The notes beneath the pieces were generated by a model. That model searched no databases and had not been told where the DNA came from. It was given only the letters and a program-made list of their open reading frames with translations. Source: Sipunculus nudus (lineage: Eukaryota > Annelida > Sipuncula > Golfingiida > Sipunculidae). From it: a stretch of 64,000 bases of DNA. Shown here one piece after another: positions 34,744 to 47,700 of this stretch. Within the stretch, counting starts at the first letter, position 1. Every line of letters begins with the position of its first letter. A program made the translations under genes and the position numbers. Location: NCBI GenBank assembly GCA_026874595.1, contig CM049315.1:77979401-78043400 (forward strand), given 5' to 3'.

Positions 34744-36759
34744 TGAATCCTAATCGATCACAATTTCCAACAAAAGTCCATACCGTACTTTTTTTTAAGC
34801 AGTATTCGCAAACTGAAAAAAGTGCCAAAAAACCCTGGAATCAGTGGAAATGAAAACTACTGGCTCGTTCGGCATCAATATGTTAATTCCCTGTCTTGTG
34901 TGATCTTCCGGGTTTTTTTTTTGTATGGTTTTGATACAGACTGAGATACCATCGTACAAAAGGAAACATTATTCATCCAGATTCAAGCAAAACAAATCAT
35001 GTAAAAGAATAATAAACATTTTTTACAATCGGCTCTTGGTCATGCCAATCCAGGGTAATTGCCATACAATGCACAAAGGACCCAACATATTTCAACAAAT
35101 TAAAATTACTTGCTTTATTCATGGTTTACAGTGTCTCGTTAACACAGGCGATAATCAGCACACCATTCCCAAGGTACGACTGGTTCCTATCAAGCGCTTA
35201 TCCGTGACTGTTTTCTTCATGTAGTTCTCATTGGGTCGTGATCCATGGGGAATGAGTCTGTTTTACAATGGACAAACACGTGAGACACAGGACCTGTCTA
35301 ACCACAAGGATACAAAAAATTGTCTTCAGGTATCCCTCGCTAGTAACGGGCTCTCTGTGCCAAATATGAATGTTTCTTATTGATAAAGACGGTGGGCACT
35401 TTATCGACCCCTTGGCAGTGTACTCACAGAACTGATCTTTCTGTCATACCTTCATCTTGCATCTCGCTGAAAGTTTCTGTCCATAGTCGGTATGTTAAAC
35501 CTACAGGAAATCCGCGTCTTCTCAGTCTCCTCAAACCGGGATAATATAAATAGCATACGGTTGTACTGCACTAAGTAGCGCTTGATTTATCTCCACTCAA
35601 CATTCCCATCTTTCCATATAAATGCCTTTTAATTATCTCTGGATACAAACTTTGATATGATACCTAACCGATTACAATTAGAGTATGGTGTTAACCAATG
35701 CGTGGATAATCGTAATAAACTATATATTTATATATATGTATAAAGCAACCAGTAACAAGAAACCATTTTAAGTGAACTAATTTAAAGTACATGACGATAT
35801 ATCCAGAAAGTTGTTTTTGACCTTCATCTTTAAAGTTTCTTTCTTGTAAAAAAAAAATATTTAAAAATTGAAAAGTAAATTTTGAGTTAGAAAGGATACA
35901 TGAAAGAGAAAAAAAGGGTGAAGATATACTTATTTGAAAATATGCAACTACAAAGTAATTTGACAGTACTGCTTGTTTAGCAAAACAAGATTTTCCAAAG
36001 TATTAAAATATGTCACAACAAAATGATATCTCCAGTGATTTCAAATTTGCGTGGCACGCGGTGGGAAAAAGCTGAGTAATTTAAACCACACAGATATGAA
36101 ACCTAACATAAAGTTACAATAGCAGCTCTTGATAAAATTTCGAGAATTAAATGTAAAGAAAAGTTTTAAATAAATGTGAATGTAGAGCATATGTTTTCAA
36201 CATATATTTTTAATGTTATTTCTATCTGAACATTGGGGCTGCCATTTGTTTAGGAGTTAAAGTTAGGCTGTATTTTGGTATGATTTTGTGGCAAGAATAT
36301 ACTTTTCCTACCGGATCGTAAAATAAAAGTTCGATTGAATAGAGCCAAACATACAAAATGTTACATAAATGTCATGAGTCCGGCGATGATGATAATATTA
36401 CTGTTTCGCTAACCATCCTTATGAAAATATTGTGTGTTCCCAACATGTTCGACTTGCATACAGTGGATAAATGTTTATCATGTTTCGATATTTGATGATA
36501 AGGGTAAAATAACTATGAAAAGCCATAAACAAACATGACGTTTCAAACATATATAACACACCAAGCGCAGGCCATACAGAGCCGTGGTCGGATTAAGGTA
36601 CAAGTAAAGAGATACGGGTCTTCGCTATATTCCTTCAACTGTCTATAACCTGGCTCTAACGGTTAACACACAGACGTAGCCGCTCTGCCGCCCCTACACA
36701 TCCCAGAAGAAAATTGTACGGTGACCAGGAACGACAACAGGAAGAACTATCCTACGGTA

Positions 36760-36807
<48 letters not shown>

Positions 36808-38090
36808 GTTAATTTGTGTGAGGTTTCAGAACAGTCTCATGTTACTTAAAATGCGTAAACAATGTTTCCCCTTTTCTTTGCTTACACTTTACATGTTTTT
36901 GCCATTTACATATTTTTAAAAAGCTGAGTGAAATTTCTGAAATGTAGCAATTAGAATATTTTTATTGATTTCCTGTAGTTTACTAAGAACATTATATTTC
37001 ACTATATTCTTGTATACTTAAAGAAGATACAGCAAACCATTATGTTATAATATGAGTAACCATTGTATTTCGTTTGAGGGTTGAATTTTAATTTTGAAAT
37101 GGAAATTTTCTTTTTAATTTTTGACAATGGAAGGCTTGAAGTTTACTTTTGACGGAAACGTAAATGAATTTCCCTTATATAGCATATAAAAATAACTACA
37201 CGTTTTGGATGCTTTAATGGCTTAGAAACTACGATATTAAGTTTATACTCACAAACAAACACGCACGCACACACACACACACAAACATATATATATATAC
37301 CCCATTGGCTGGTAGATCTTTCACTAGCCTAGAAGTTAATGGAATTCAAAAGTTGTCATATAATAAATGACAAAAGTTTAATTTTATGTATGTGTACATG
37401 TCAAATGGCTCCACGGTTGCATTTATTTAATTTTCTCATATCTTCGACTTTAAAGGGCATTATATTTACATGCATTTACATCAAAGGTGTACATTAAGGT
37501 GGCTTAGCTTCAAATTTTGGCCATACCGTTACAGATCAGAAAAAAAGCATCAAACTTTGTCGGTGGATACGACATCCAAGCGTTTGAATTTAGAGGGGAT
37601 GCCCTCGTGAAGTGTAAACTAGTTTTAGCGCTTTAAAAATATTTCGCTCTTACTCACAAAAATAATGAAATTTAGCATTAAACTACAAAGATTTATATGG
37701 AAAAAAAATATTACATTTGGGATCCGCTTTATCTGCATAAAATATTGGAAATGATATACCAGACTAAAGCCAAAGAAGAATACGTTCCAGTTTACTATGT
37801 TTAATTTTTATTATGTGCACAAGAAGCCCACATAATATCATATGTCACGTGAGCATGACAGAAATCAAAATAATGGTCAGCAACCATGCGTGCAAATATG
37901 AAACGAAATTATACTTATTGACAATTGCCTTCATGGTCATTGTATTTTGGCTTTGATTTGGGATCCATATTTCGCATAAAGACATTCTCAACCTTGAATA
38001 ATATTATAAATTTAAGTCTTTAAAAATATATAATCTTTATTAATCTACAATTATCCTACAATTTATGAGCTGGAAAAAGTGGTTGTCTTT
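34744..38090. other. Intergenic, no gene recognised
   Basis: AT-rich DNA with a (TA)20 tract at 36762-36802 and a (CA)n/(TA)n tract at 37263-37300. The 99-codon forward frame at 34925-35224 has no motif, promoter or splice context that I can support. Confidence 0.45.
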
Positions 38091-38095
38091 GTTAA

Positions 38096-39959
38096 AGGCC
38101 TACTTCCATGAAAAAAAAAAATATAATGAAATACTACTGTAGGTTTATTCATTAACATGTATATGTACAAAATATTGCATAATAAAATCCAGCTTTGCGG
38201 ACCTAACCCTTAAAATTGAAATCAAAAGACCCGTAATCCACCCCGCTGAGGGGCCCCAAGCCAAACAGCAGCGTCCTGGCCAAGGCGTTTGTGACGTCAC
38301 AGCCTGAACACGCCGGGCGGTGCTGTTGTAGCATCAGTCGAGTTAAACACGATCTGGAGAAAATATGTCAGAGTATTGCGTCGTCAAGTTGAGCAGTAAC
38401 ATCAAGTGTGATGGTGTGAGCTTAAACATATTTTAATCAGTAAATAAGCCGCATGTTCGTGCCAATTGGACAGGATTTCGTTAACAGAAGAGGCCGAACT
38501 AGATCCAGCCGGGCATGATCTGGGAAGGGGATTCCCCAGGTTTGTCCACTGACAGGACGGTGCGGACGGACTTTTCCTGATATTTGGTCAAGTTCCTTGC
38601 CACTGTTGACTCTATAATCCTTACGTGCAAAGGCTGCTTACTGCTGCTTTTCATCTTACCGACTCCAGTAACAATAACTCTTAGTCTTCAACTGGGCTCC
38701 TGATATTCCCTGACTCGGCCTTGACACGTTGAGAGCTGGCACCACGCAGTCTGCACTGTCGCTGTATTGGGATTTCAAGCGACGTGTAATGTGACAACAA
38801 ACATATAGGTGCTTGTTGCTGGTGTAATTTTAATAATATAAAACGGATCTATAAATCAAATTATTATTAACTGTGTTTGATCTACGTTCGTAAATGATAA
38901 AAATTTTATATTTGATTTGGGGCTTTTTTTTGCAAGTTTCAAGAAACGTATGACCGATGGGGTCAGGTGATAGCTCGGTGCATGGTGCCTCAGCAAAGGC
39001 ATTTAAATTGAAGAAACAATATCATTCTAAAATAATAAACCTACGTTAAAAAAGTTTCTCCTTATTGTTGACAATAATCAAAATACTTAATAAATTTTAA
39101 TATTTCAAATATTTTTAAATATCAGACAATTGAAAATTTTAAAAAATTACACCATTTCAGCATTTTTAGTTCTGTGCCCAAATTAATATAAAAATAGGCT
39201 TTCTAACATTAAACGTGTGAGTTGTATATTGGCTTGGGATGTTTTTACTCTGTTTGAACTTTTTTTTAAAGTTTCCTTTGAGTTTCTGTTATGATAAAAT
39301 GCTATATTCTCTGTTTTAAAAATGTGTAATTGTTGTATGAAATGTGATAAGAAATGATTTATCCATTTGTTTCATAACACAAAACAAATTCCATTGTGTT
39401 TAAAATGTATATGTTATTAAAAAGTATTAAATACTTGTATATAAAATATTTTTGTATATATGTATATACATATATGGTATATATGTGTGTGTAGATATAT
39501 AAAGATAGACATATTCAGTATGTCTATAATAAAATATCAAATGTATGGTCCTCAGGCACCACCCGCATCAATTTTAAACCCCCACATCAAAAATGTTTAT
39601 TTTGGTTTTCAATGCAGTGCATTTACTTGTTTAGCAAATTAAATCTGTTATTATCATGTTTTTCCCTAATCATTTGACATTTTTATCGAAACATAGCAAA
39701 AACATTAAAAATAAAAAACCGCCCGCCCGCATTGATTTCTTGCTTGCTGGAACCATGTGGACGCGCAACAGGGGTTCTAGTTGTGACGTCACACACGGCC
39801 CAGGGGCTGTCTCAACTTTTTCAGGGGGCTCCCAAAACTCACAAATTCGTTCCTATCACGGTTAGTAGCTTCCCAATGTCAGAAATTTATATATCAATTC
39901 TATTTGAAGGTCCATACCTTTCATATGTGCAAAAACACCAAGAGGGTTGAAGTAGGGCT
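38096..39959. mobile_element. TTAA-flanked inverted-repeat element with internal CRE sites
   Basis: The left end AGGCCTACTTC at 38096 follows TTAA (38092-38095). The right end GAAGTAGGGCT, ending at 39959, precedes TTAA (39960-39963). Further inside, TTGTGACGTCACA occurs in both halves (about 38290 and 39781) near GC-rich stretches, so the subterminal parts are also roughly mirrored. Length is 1,864 bp, no transposase ORF. TTAA duplications point to Kolobok or piggyBac relatives; the family is inference. Confidence 0.5.
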
Positions 39960-39963
39960 TTAA

Positions 39964-40897
39964 GATAGCAAAATTTTAAATTGAATTCGTCTTTAATTCC
40001 AAGACTTATTTGCAGATGATTTAATATTCTTATCCTTAAGTCTCCTGTGGTTGTACTTTTACAATAAATCTTGCATGTTTTATGTGTACAGTGGCTTCAA
40101 AAATGTCAATGGCCGGTCCAGTGCGCCCCACCCCCGTTGAGCTGAAACATCTCTGATTATATCAATTCTTTTCCCATTTATTCCTAATTTATTTTCATTT
40201 GACACATTTAAAAAAAAACATTTTTAGATTATCCACATAGTATTACTTTCCTATTCACAAGTTGAGGATATTAATTAACAGCTTTGCCATTGAGTCCATA
40301 TTATAAGGTAGCATCCAAATATTTCTATAACGAGCCTTTCTCTTATAACACTCTGCAGGGTCATAACACCGAGGAACCCCGAAATTGCATTCGCCTGTGA
40401 GTGAGGCACGGCCTTCTTGTTAGCCTAAGGATAAGCCGGTAAAAAGTTTGATATACGACTTGAAAATTTTAACAATTATTTTATCATAAGAATTACTTTT
40501 GAATGATGATGATATTTTGCAAGTTATAGAATGTTGCACATCTATATATGTTTAAAACTTGCAAAATATTATCATTTTTCAAAAGTAATTCTTTTATTCT
40601 GGTAAAATGATTGATAAAAGTATTCAAGTAGAATGTTGATGTCTTTGGTGAAAATGCACATCTACTTTCGAGTTAATATCCTTATTTTGAGGAAATATAA
40701 ATATGAAAGCCGGCTACATGTTTATATACCCCTAACAGAAAATCCTCATATTTTATGTGACAGGTACCTCAAAATGTCCTGTTTATATTGCACATTTAAA
40801 CAGCCCCAACATTTCCCCATACCCTCCCCCATAGACCTGTAATTAACTTTAAGGGATACATGGGGAAAATAGATGAAATAAAAAAATAAATATTTCT

Positions 40898-40941
<44 letters not shown>

Positions 40942-42191
40942 AATTTACAAAACAAAATTTTAGGAACTTAGATTTAATTATCCCCATCAGCCACCAACCA
41001 AATATTAGCCCCCCCCCCCCCTGTTTTCGAATTTCTGGATCCGCCACTGAATGTGATGTTACTTGAATATTGATTATTTCATCAACAGATCATGTCCTGT
41101 AGAATACATGCTTATATTCTTTTTTTACCTTTTTTCTTGAACACTATTATTTTTTTTAGTTTTATACCTGCAGTTTATCACATGCTTTCTATTTCATGTT
41201 TTACGTAACTAATTTTTTTAATGAGATTTCTGTAACTGAATGAAAGGTTGAAAGTATATGTCATTACAAAATAGACCAATCATATTCCAAATTCAACATT
41301 TGTGTCATCTATATCCCTAAACGCTCTCTGAAATTCCCCCTAAAGCTTCTAAGGTTGAGGAATCTAATTTTGGCAAACAATTCTGAACCTCATATTTGTG
41401 TGGAAAATTCAAGTCAAAATGGCTTCTCCTAATATATATTTTGTGTTTGTTTATACAAAACTTACACTTAAATGACCGTCCTAGAATCATAATACATCTT
41501 TAGCATATTCATATTAACTTGCTTAAATCATCAACAAGTTTAGTGATTCTATCGGACATTCCCTCCAGTGTCTGAACAACGTAGATTTGACAATTATTTT
41601 TTCATACCTGAAATGTTACTAAGTACGAATCACCTGAATATCTCCTTTCCTTAGCATTGAATTAAGTTCAGAGTTGGGGTTCAAAACTTATATTATCAGA
41701 ATTAAATTTTAGCAGTTAACATATTAGGAATTTATTTCAATATATATTTGAAGAGAGGACAAACCGTAATCTGCATTCCTGCCATTAAAAGTCCAAGAAA
41801 AAAAAGATTAAAGGCCATGAAAGCTTGGTCATATTAAAAATATGGTCAAAACAATGCAAATAGATAATATTATTGACATTCGTTTCATAAATATGTATTA
41901 ATTCTAAATAAATAAAATAAATGTATCGACAGCATCAGAGTAGTTAGATCTGAATAAAGCCACAAGCCAAATTTGTCCCCTCCAGTTAGATATTATTTAG
42001 GAAAGTCTAAACAAATACTGCTTTATATGAAAAATTACCACTTGCCTGCACATCAAATATCGTGATTTAGATGCATTATTGCACAGTTCTTCAATGATCA
42101 ATGATTTAGGCAGTTCAACAAATTGTTCAAATAACCTGTATTCTAAGTAGATACGACTTCAAATATAGCTTTCAAAACAGTTGGTTTCAAT

Positions 42192-42237
<46 letters not shown>

Positions 42238-42890
42238 TGTTCCCTATATACTTCTTTGTAGGAGTTTATCTTTATCACGAGGGCATTTAAACATAGGCAA
42301 AGAATATAGTTTCACATCAATTGATCACGTGGTCGTCCGACCTCAATCCAGCTACAGTTATACTTTTTCATGCTTTTTGTCACATTTTCTTCAATAACTA
42401 TTTCAGATATTTCACAATATGTTCTTGATATTTATATTAATCCAGCGGATTATCCATGTGCGGATAATTCTGTTAGGCAACATGTCTGTTAGAGACCAAG
42501 AGTGAGAGATGGAATTAGAAGTAGCATTGTTAGGGATCATATCACAAACGCATTCAGCGAACAAAATGCGAGCGTTATCCTACTGATTCTGATGGTATTG
42601 TAAGTTGCCGCATTTGATTTCGCTTAATAGATCGATACCTAAATTGAGAGATTCGAACGATTGGCATTGATATGGTAATACTGTTTACTGTAGGTGAGCT
42701 GTTTCACAAAACGGGTTGTCGCATGTGGGTGAGCTTATGGTGGTAGATTGGATTATGCAATAGTAAACTTATATTTCGTTGTATTCTCAGATTTTAGGCA
42801 AATATCAGGTATATTGTTTTACTCTTTTAAGTATTTATACCCTTATTGTAATTTCAAGGGTAAGAGGCATCATTTATTAAGAAATGTGCT
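39964..42890. other. Intergenic, no gene recognised
   Basis: AT-rich. TGCAAGTTATAGAATG (40521) and AACTTGCAAAATATTATC (40556) lie in an imperfect inverted repeat around 40460-40610. A repeat fragment GGATCCGCCACTGA sits at 41037-41050 beside a poly(C) run. (TA)n tracts are at 40902-40939 and 42194-42234. No exon was supported. Confidence 0.45.
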
Positions 42891-42902
42891 CTAATTTTGA
42901 GA

Positions 42903-42935
42903 TTCTGGTTGGGACTCATTTCGCATTCTCACAGC
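42903..42935 (+). pseudogene. Possible fragment of a duplicated CUB-receptor exon
   Basis: The 33-bp stretch starting GATTCTGG and containing GACTCATTTCGCATTCTCAC matches 45118-45150 of the receptor's first coding exon at 29 of 33 positions. Similarity fades on both sides. It may be the relic of a partial tandem duplication of the receptor gene; chance is not excluded. Confidence 0.25.
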
Positions 42936-42939
42936 TCAA

Positions 42940-44720
42940 AAAAGCCTTGTTGGATCTATTAACTTTGATTTGATGAAAATTAAGAGGGGCTATATGTTGT
43001 GCTTGGTTGTATTCTTTTGGGCTTTTTAACTTGTTGCTTTGTTAAGGAATGAGATATCTGTACCCTCTTGTTGTTTAACAGACAGGTTTAAAAAGAAGGG
43101 TGGCTTGTATAAGGATAAATGAGACTCAGGTAACGCAAGGTTGGTATGACCATGGGCTACTCGGTTTTTGGAGAGAATCTCCGACCAAGTGTCACGTGAC
43201 CTGCAGGCAATGCGTGTGATGGAGGAGGTGACCCTTTGCTGTGTCAGTTCTTGTTGTATAGTGCTGCTGGTCACGCTATGCCTGTTGCTGTGCCAGTTAT
43301 AGTCCGAAGCTTTCAAAGAACTCCTGTGCCTATACATTGCCAGTTCGAGTCCCGTAGAGAGAGATCTGTTGTGCTGTTCCTGTGCTAGTTCTATTTTCAT
43401 GTTGCCACATACCTAGCAAGCATGTTGATGCCAGTTCATCTCCGGTTTTGACAACCCTGCCGTGCCTTTTGGCTTAAGCACAGTTGTACATGCCCTTTCC
43501 AGTCCTGATGTGAATGTCGATTCAAAGCCTGCCGTGGTATCCTTGTTCACTGCTCTCAGCCCTGCAGTTTAGTCTAGTCCTTCCCGTGCGGTTGATTTCT
43601 TGTACCTGAGTCATTTTTCTTTTCATTAATGTACTAAATGTTTAAGGTTGGGAACTCTGGTAGGTGGTTCTGAGACATAATGTAACCTTATTTTAATATA
43701 TTCGTTGTTGTTTAAGCCTGTTGTCATAGTAGTATTGTGTCGGGTAGGAGAGTATATTTGAAAGGGAACGCCTTTAAAAACAGTATCACCTTTTTTACCT
43801 TAAACCAAAAGAAATCCGTTCTGTGTCAGGTTAAGGTAAACTTACCTGTGTTGACAGGGTTGTGTGTGTGTTTTTTCCTCCATGATCCAATGTTTATTAT
43901 TATACATAACGATATACTTAAAATAATTATGGAACCTTAGCATTTCATTTTATTTTTTGTTTTTGTTTTATTTTCCCTTTCCGCGCCATACAGCGTTGAC
44001 GATTTGCGGTAAGCGCCCCTTGTGGTCTTTGATTGCAGCTTTATTATCTTAAAAAGACAGTAGGGTTCATTTTGAGAAAGTTCTGTTTTCAAATATTGTC
44101 ATCTAAATTTAAATAACACTGCAAAAAAAATTACATTTTTACCTGATTGGACTTAAATCTCATTGATCAAAAGGCAATGGCCTAATGACTACCATGTAAG
44201 GCCAGTAAGTGTCCACATAACTCAGTCAAGGTGCCAATTGACTACTGTGGGTGAATCACTAAGGGAGAGCCATTACGCATCCGACTGTAAAGAAGTATTT
44301 AGTATACGCAGTTAATATAGGCTTCCGTAGTAGAATATTCGATGATTGTTTGCTAAGGTTGCTTCAGTGTTGTAAGGTGTTATGCTTGTTCAAGTAAAAC
44401 CTCTGATTATTACCAAAAACACAACTACGGGCATCCCAAAATAAACCCTATCTGATTCATATATAATTCCTACGAATGAATATCCATAGAGCACGTTTGA
44501 TTTTACGTATAATATGCTACTGAGCAAATTGCTTTAGGTAGAATAAGATTAATATGTTAATATTTTTGCAGCGAGTTATTATTTAGTTTGTACATATGAT
44601 GCATTTTTAAGTAATTGCAACAGTGTATGCTCTAATATTTATCAAAATAAGCATTAATTGTTCATTAAACATAACAATTCTATAGGTGACGAAACAGTAA
44701 AAGTTGTCATGTTTTTATTA
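42940..44720. other. Upstream region of the receptor gene
   Basis: Between 43180 and 43600 degenerate CTGTGCCAGTT(C/A) motifs recur, which account for the 124-codon reverse frame (43400-43026). No TATA box or confident 5' untranslated exon was identified. The acceptor TTTTTATTACAG at 44712-44723 shows that at least one upstream exon of the receptor gene must exist. Confidence 0.4.
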
Positions 44721-44751
44721 CAGGTTGACTTAGGCTGTATTAAACATCACA

Positions 44752-47700
44752 ATGGGCTTCACGATGGTTGGGTTGATGCTGTTTATGACGGCAGGACTCC
44801 ACGTTGCTGGAAGCGACAGGTGTGTCGAAAGTCTCACGGACGAATCCGTTAGTGAAGAAACCCAGATAGATCTGAGATATTTTGCAGTGAAGCCTTCGGC
44901 TCTTCTCTCACTGATCTCGGTAAACGAGACTTTGAAAAAGCGATTATCGTTGTCACCTGAACATTCTGGTTTAAACATGTATGATATCTCATTATGTGCC
45001 GCCTTTGATACAAAAAAGGGCCGATGCAGTTATCAACATTTCAAGTTGATAGAAGATTCAAGTTTGAAATACAAAAAGAAAAAGAGCAAGTTTCCTCTTT
45101 GTGGTATGGGATTTGGGGATTCTCTTTGTGACTCATTTCGCATACTCACATCACACTGCGGAACCATCGATTATTACATAACAGATATATCTACGGTCAA
45201 AGAATGTGAATGGCAAATAAGACCAAGTGGTAGCCATCGTATCCGATTAGATTTTGAATACTTTTATGTCAAATATTGTGGCACAAACTGCACCTGCGGC
45301 TACCTGAAAATAAACGACAACGTCAACGGAGCAGAGAAAGAATACATGTTTTGTGGGCGAAGAGCGCCGTGGGCTATTGTTACAACTTCCAACATAACAA
45401 CTCTAAAGTTCGTTATTCGTGAATTCTCTCAGAACACTGGATTCAAACTCAAATACCAGGTACTGGCGGAGAACGTTTCAACTGCGTCACTGCCCATAAG
45501 ACTTACTGCTACTAATGGAACGATTGCAAAACCGTCAACACCTACTAGATTGGAAAATGATTGCTCTATATATGAATGGCACATACGGGTCGAGGAGATG
45601 ATGAAAATCAATATAACTTGGCAGTTGAGCAGCACGTGCCTGAGAGATACTCATTTTTATCTATACGACGGACCAATAGACCCAGAAGGAGTTATGAACG
45701 GTAGCACATTTAATGGGAGCGCCGAATCACAGAGCTTTCAACTGTCTTTACAACTGATGTATCCCTCTTTATGCAATACAACATTTATTGCTTTTTATGA
45801 AGCATTCGAAGCAGAATCAACCATGACCATATGTCTAATGAACATGTCAAATAGTGACGGTGTCCATATATCAACCAGAGAAGAAAGGTTCCCATTAATC
45901 AGGTTTTACAAGTACATTTCACCCAATGAATCGTATATATCATTGACAATCACAGAATACATTTTCAATGGACCAAATATCAATAATTGTGAAAATGAAG
46001 GTATTGTTATCTGGGACGGCGAAGGGGCAGACACTGTAAAATATGGTCCCTTTTGTGGCATCCACTACCATTCAGATTTCTTCCGCCAAGATGATACCGC
46101 TAAGGGGGGAGTTCCGATTCATACAACCACAAATAAACTTAAACTACTTTTCTATTCCTATAGTTATGAAAAAGAAACACTTTTCAGTTATTCAGTCAAT
46201 GTGACATCATGCTTTGGGATTTTCCGAAAAGGGAAACAAATGGGGAGAGAAGCACTTCAAATGAACTTCATATCAAAGTCAAACGAAACATTGATAACTC
46301 CATTAAACGACACTTGTTTTCAGTTACAATCATTGCCATCGGAAAGACCGTGTAATCACTCAGATCAAGTACAACTCAGAACAGAGTTTTTCTATTATGA
46401 AATAACGAACTTCGTTGCCAAGTACAGCTCGATAAATGGCTGCCAGTTATCTTTCAAGAATATTTCACACGAATATGGTTTTATGAAAATGACAATCACT
46501 GACTGCTGCGAATGTCACGTTAAACCTGGAGGTTACGTGATAAGATTCAAAACGTTGGTAGGTGATGTCTACCCTGTAACCCATGATACTTCAAATTCTT
46601 ATAAAATCGTTGCCGCTAGAGAAGGCGAAATCAATATATTTAACGAAAATTCAACTATAATTCTGATTGCGCCGAAACAGATGTATAAGGATCATCATTT
46701 TTGCTTTAAGATTAGTCTTCTAGTCGACCGTATCAAGAACATCAGGTTAGATATTAATGAAAGGTCCTCTAAAAAGGACCCAAATACCTATAAAATCGGA
46801 AGGTTTTATTTGTATGGGGAAACAATGCCATTTCAGTTTTGTTCTGCATGGAGTTTTCACCTGAAACTTGAACTAGACATTAGGACTTACAAAGTGAGAA
46901 TAAACTACAAACTTGAGAAAAACATGGAGCCAAAACCAAAGTTAAACGCAGAAATGTGCAGAATATATACAACCGAAAACATCCAACATTTCAGAAATTC
47001 ATGTTACGTTTTCAGACAAATAAAAAAAAATGCTACGCTCACCTGGATTGACGCGAGGGACCGTTGTAAACAGAATGGTGGCAATTTGTTAGCAATAGGT
47101 GATAAAGATGAATTTTCTTTTATAAAAGGAATGATGCGTAAATGGACGACCTCCGAGTATAATTCAATCCCCTTGGAAAATCAAAATCATTTGATCAAAC
47201 TTCAACAAGTCGTTTATATCGGACTTGCTCGAACTGACGATGTAAGTACTTGAATTTCTATTCTACATTAGCTAAAAAAAGATGTGTGTTATACACGCAA
47301 GTTAATTCTATTTCGACTGATACCGGGAATAAAAATAATGTAATATACGTTCACAGAATTACACAGAATTACTCACAGATGTTTATTTTTGCAATTTCAA
47401 TTCTGATTTTATTTCTAAAATGCATTTTTAATCCTTCGTAGTATATTCCTACAGGATGACCGATGGACCGATGATACCCCTGGTATATTTAATGAATGGC
47501 ACAGGCCTCAACTGGCCGATGAACAGATTGTTCCGGAAGAGTACTCCGATGGAAGTCAAAAGTGGACATCACCTTTCATATTTCAACCTAATAATGAGCC
47601 TTCCACTAACTGTACATCAATGATTGTCATAAGCCCCTCAATGCCTACGCACTGGATCCGGATTCCCTGTCACTACCCGTACCCTCAGTCTTCGTATATA

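Noticed and set aside
43335-43350. GTTCGAGTCCC resembling a tRNA T-arm
   Set aside because: The surrounding 70 bases do not form acceptor, D or anticodon stems.
43026-43400. 124-codon reverse frame upstream of the receptor
   Set aside because: It is composed of degenerate repeats of a CTGTGCCAGTT motif, with no recognisable domain or promoter.
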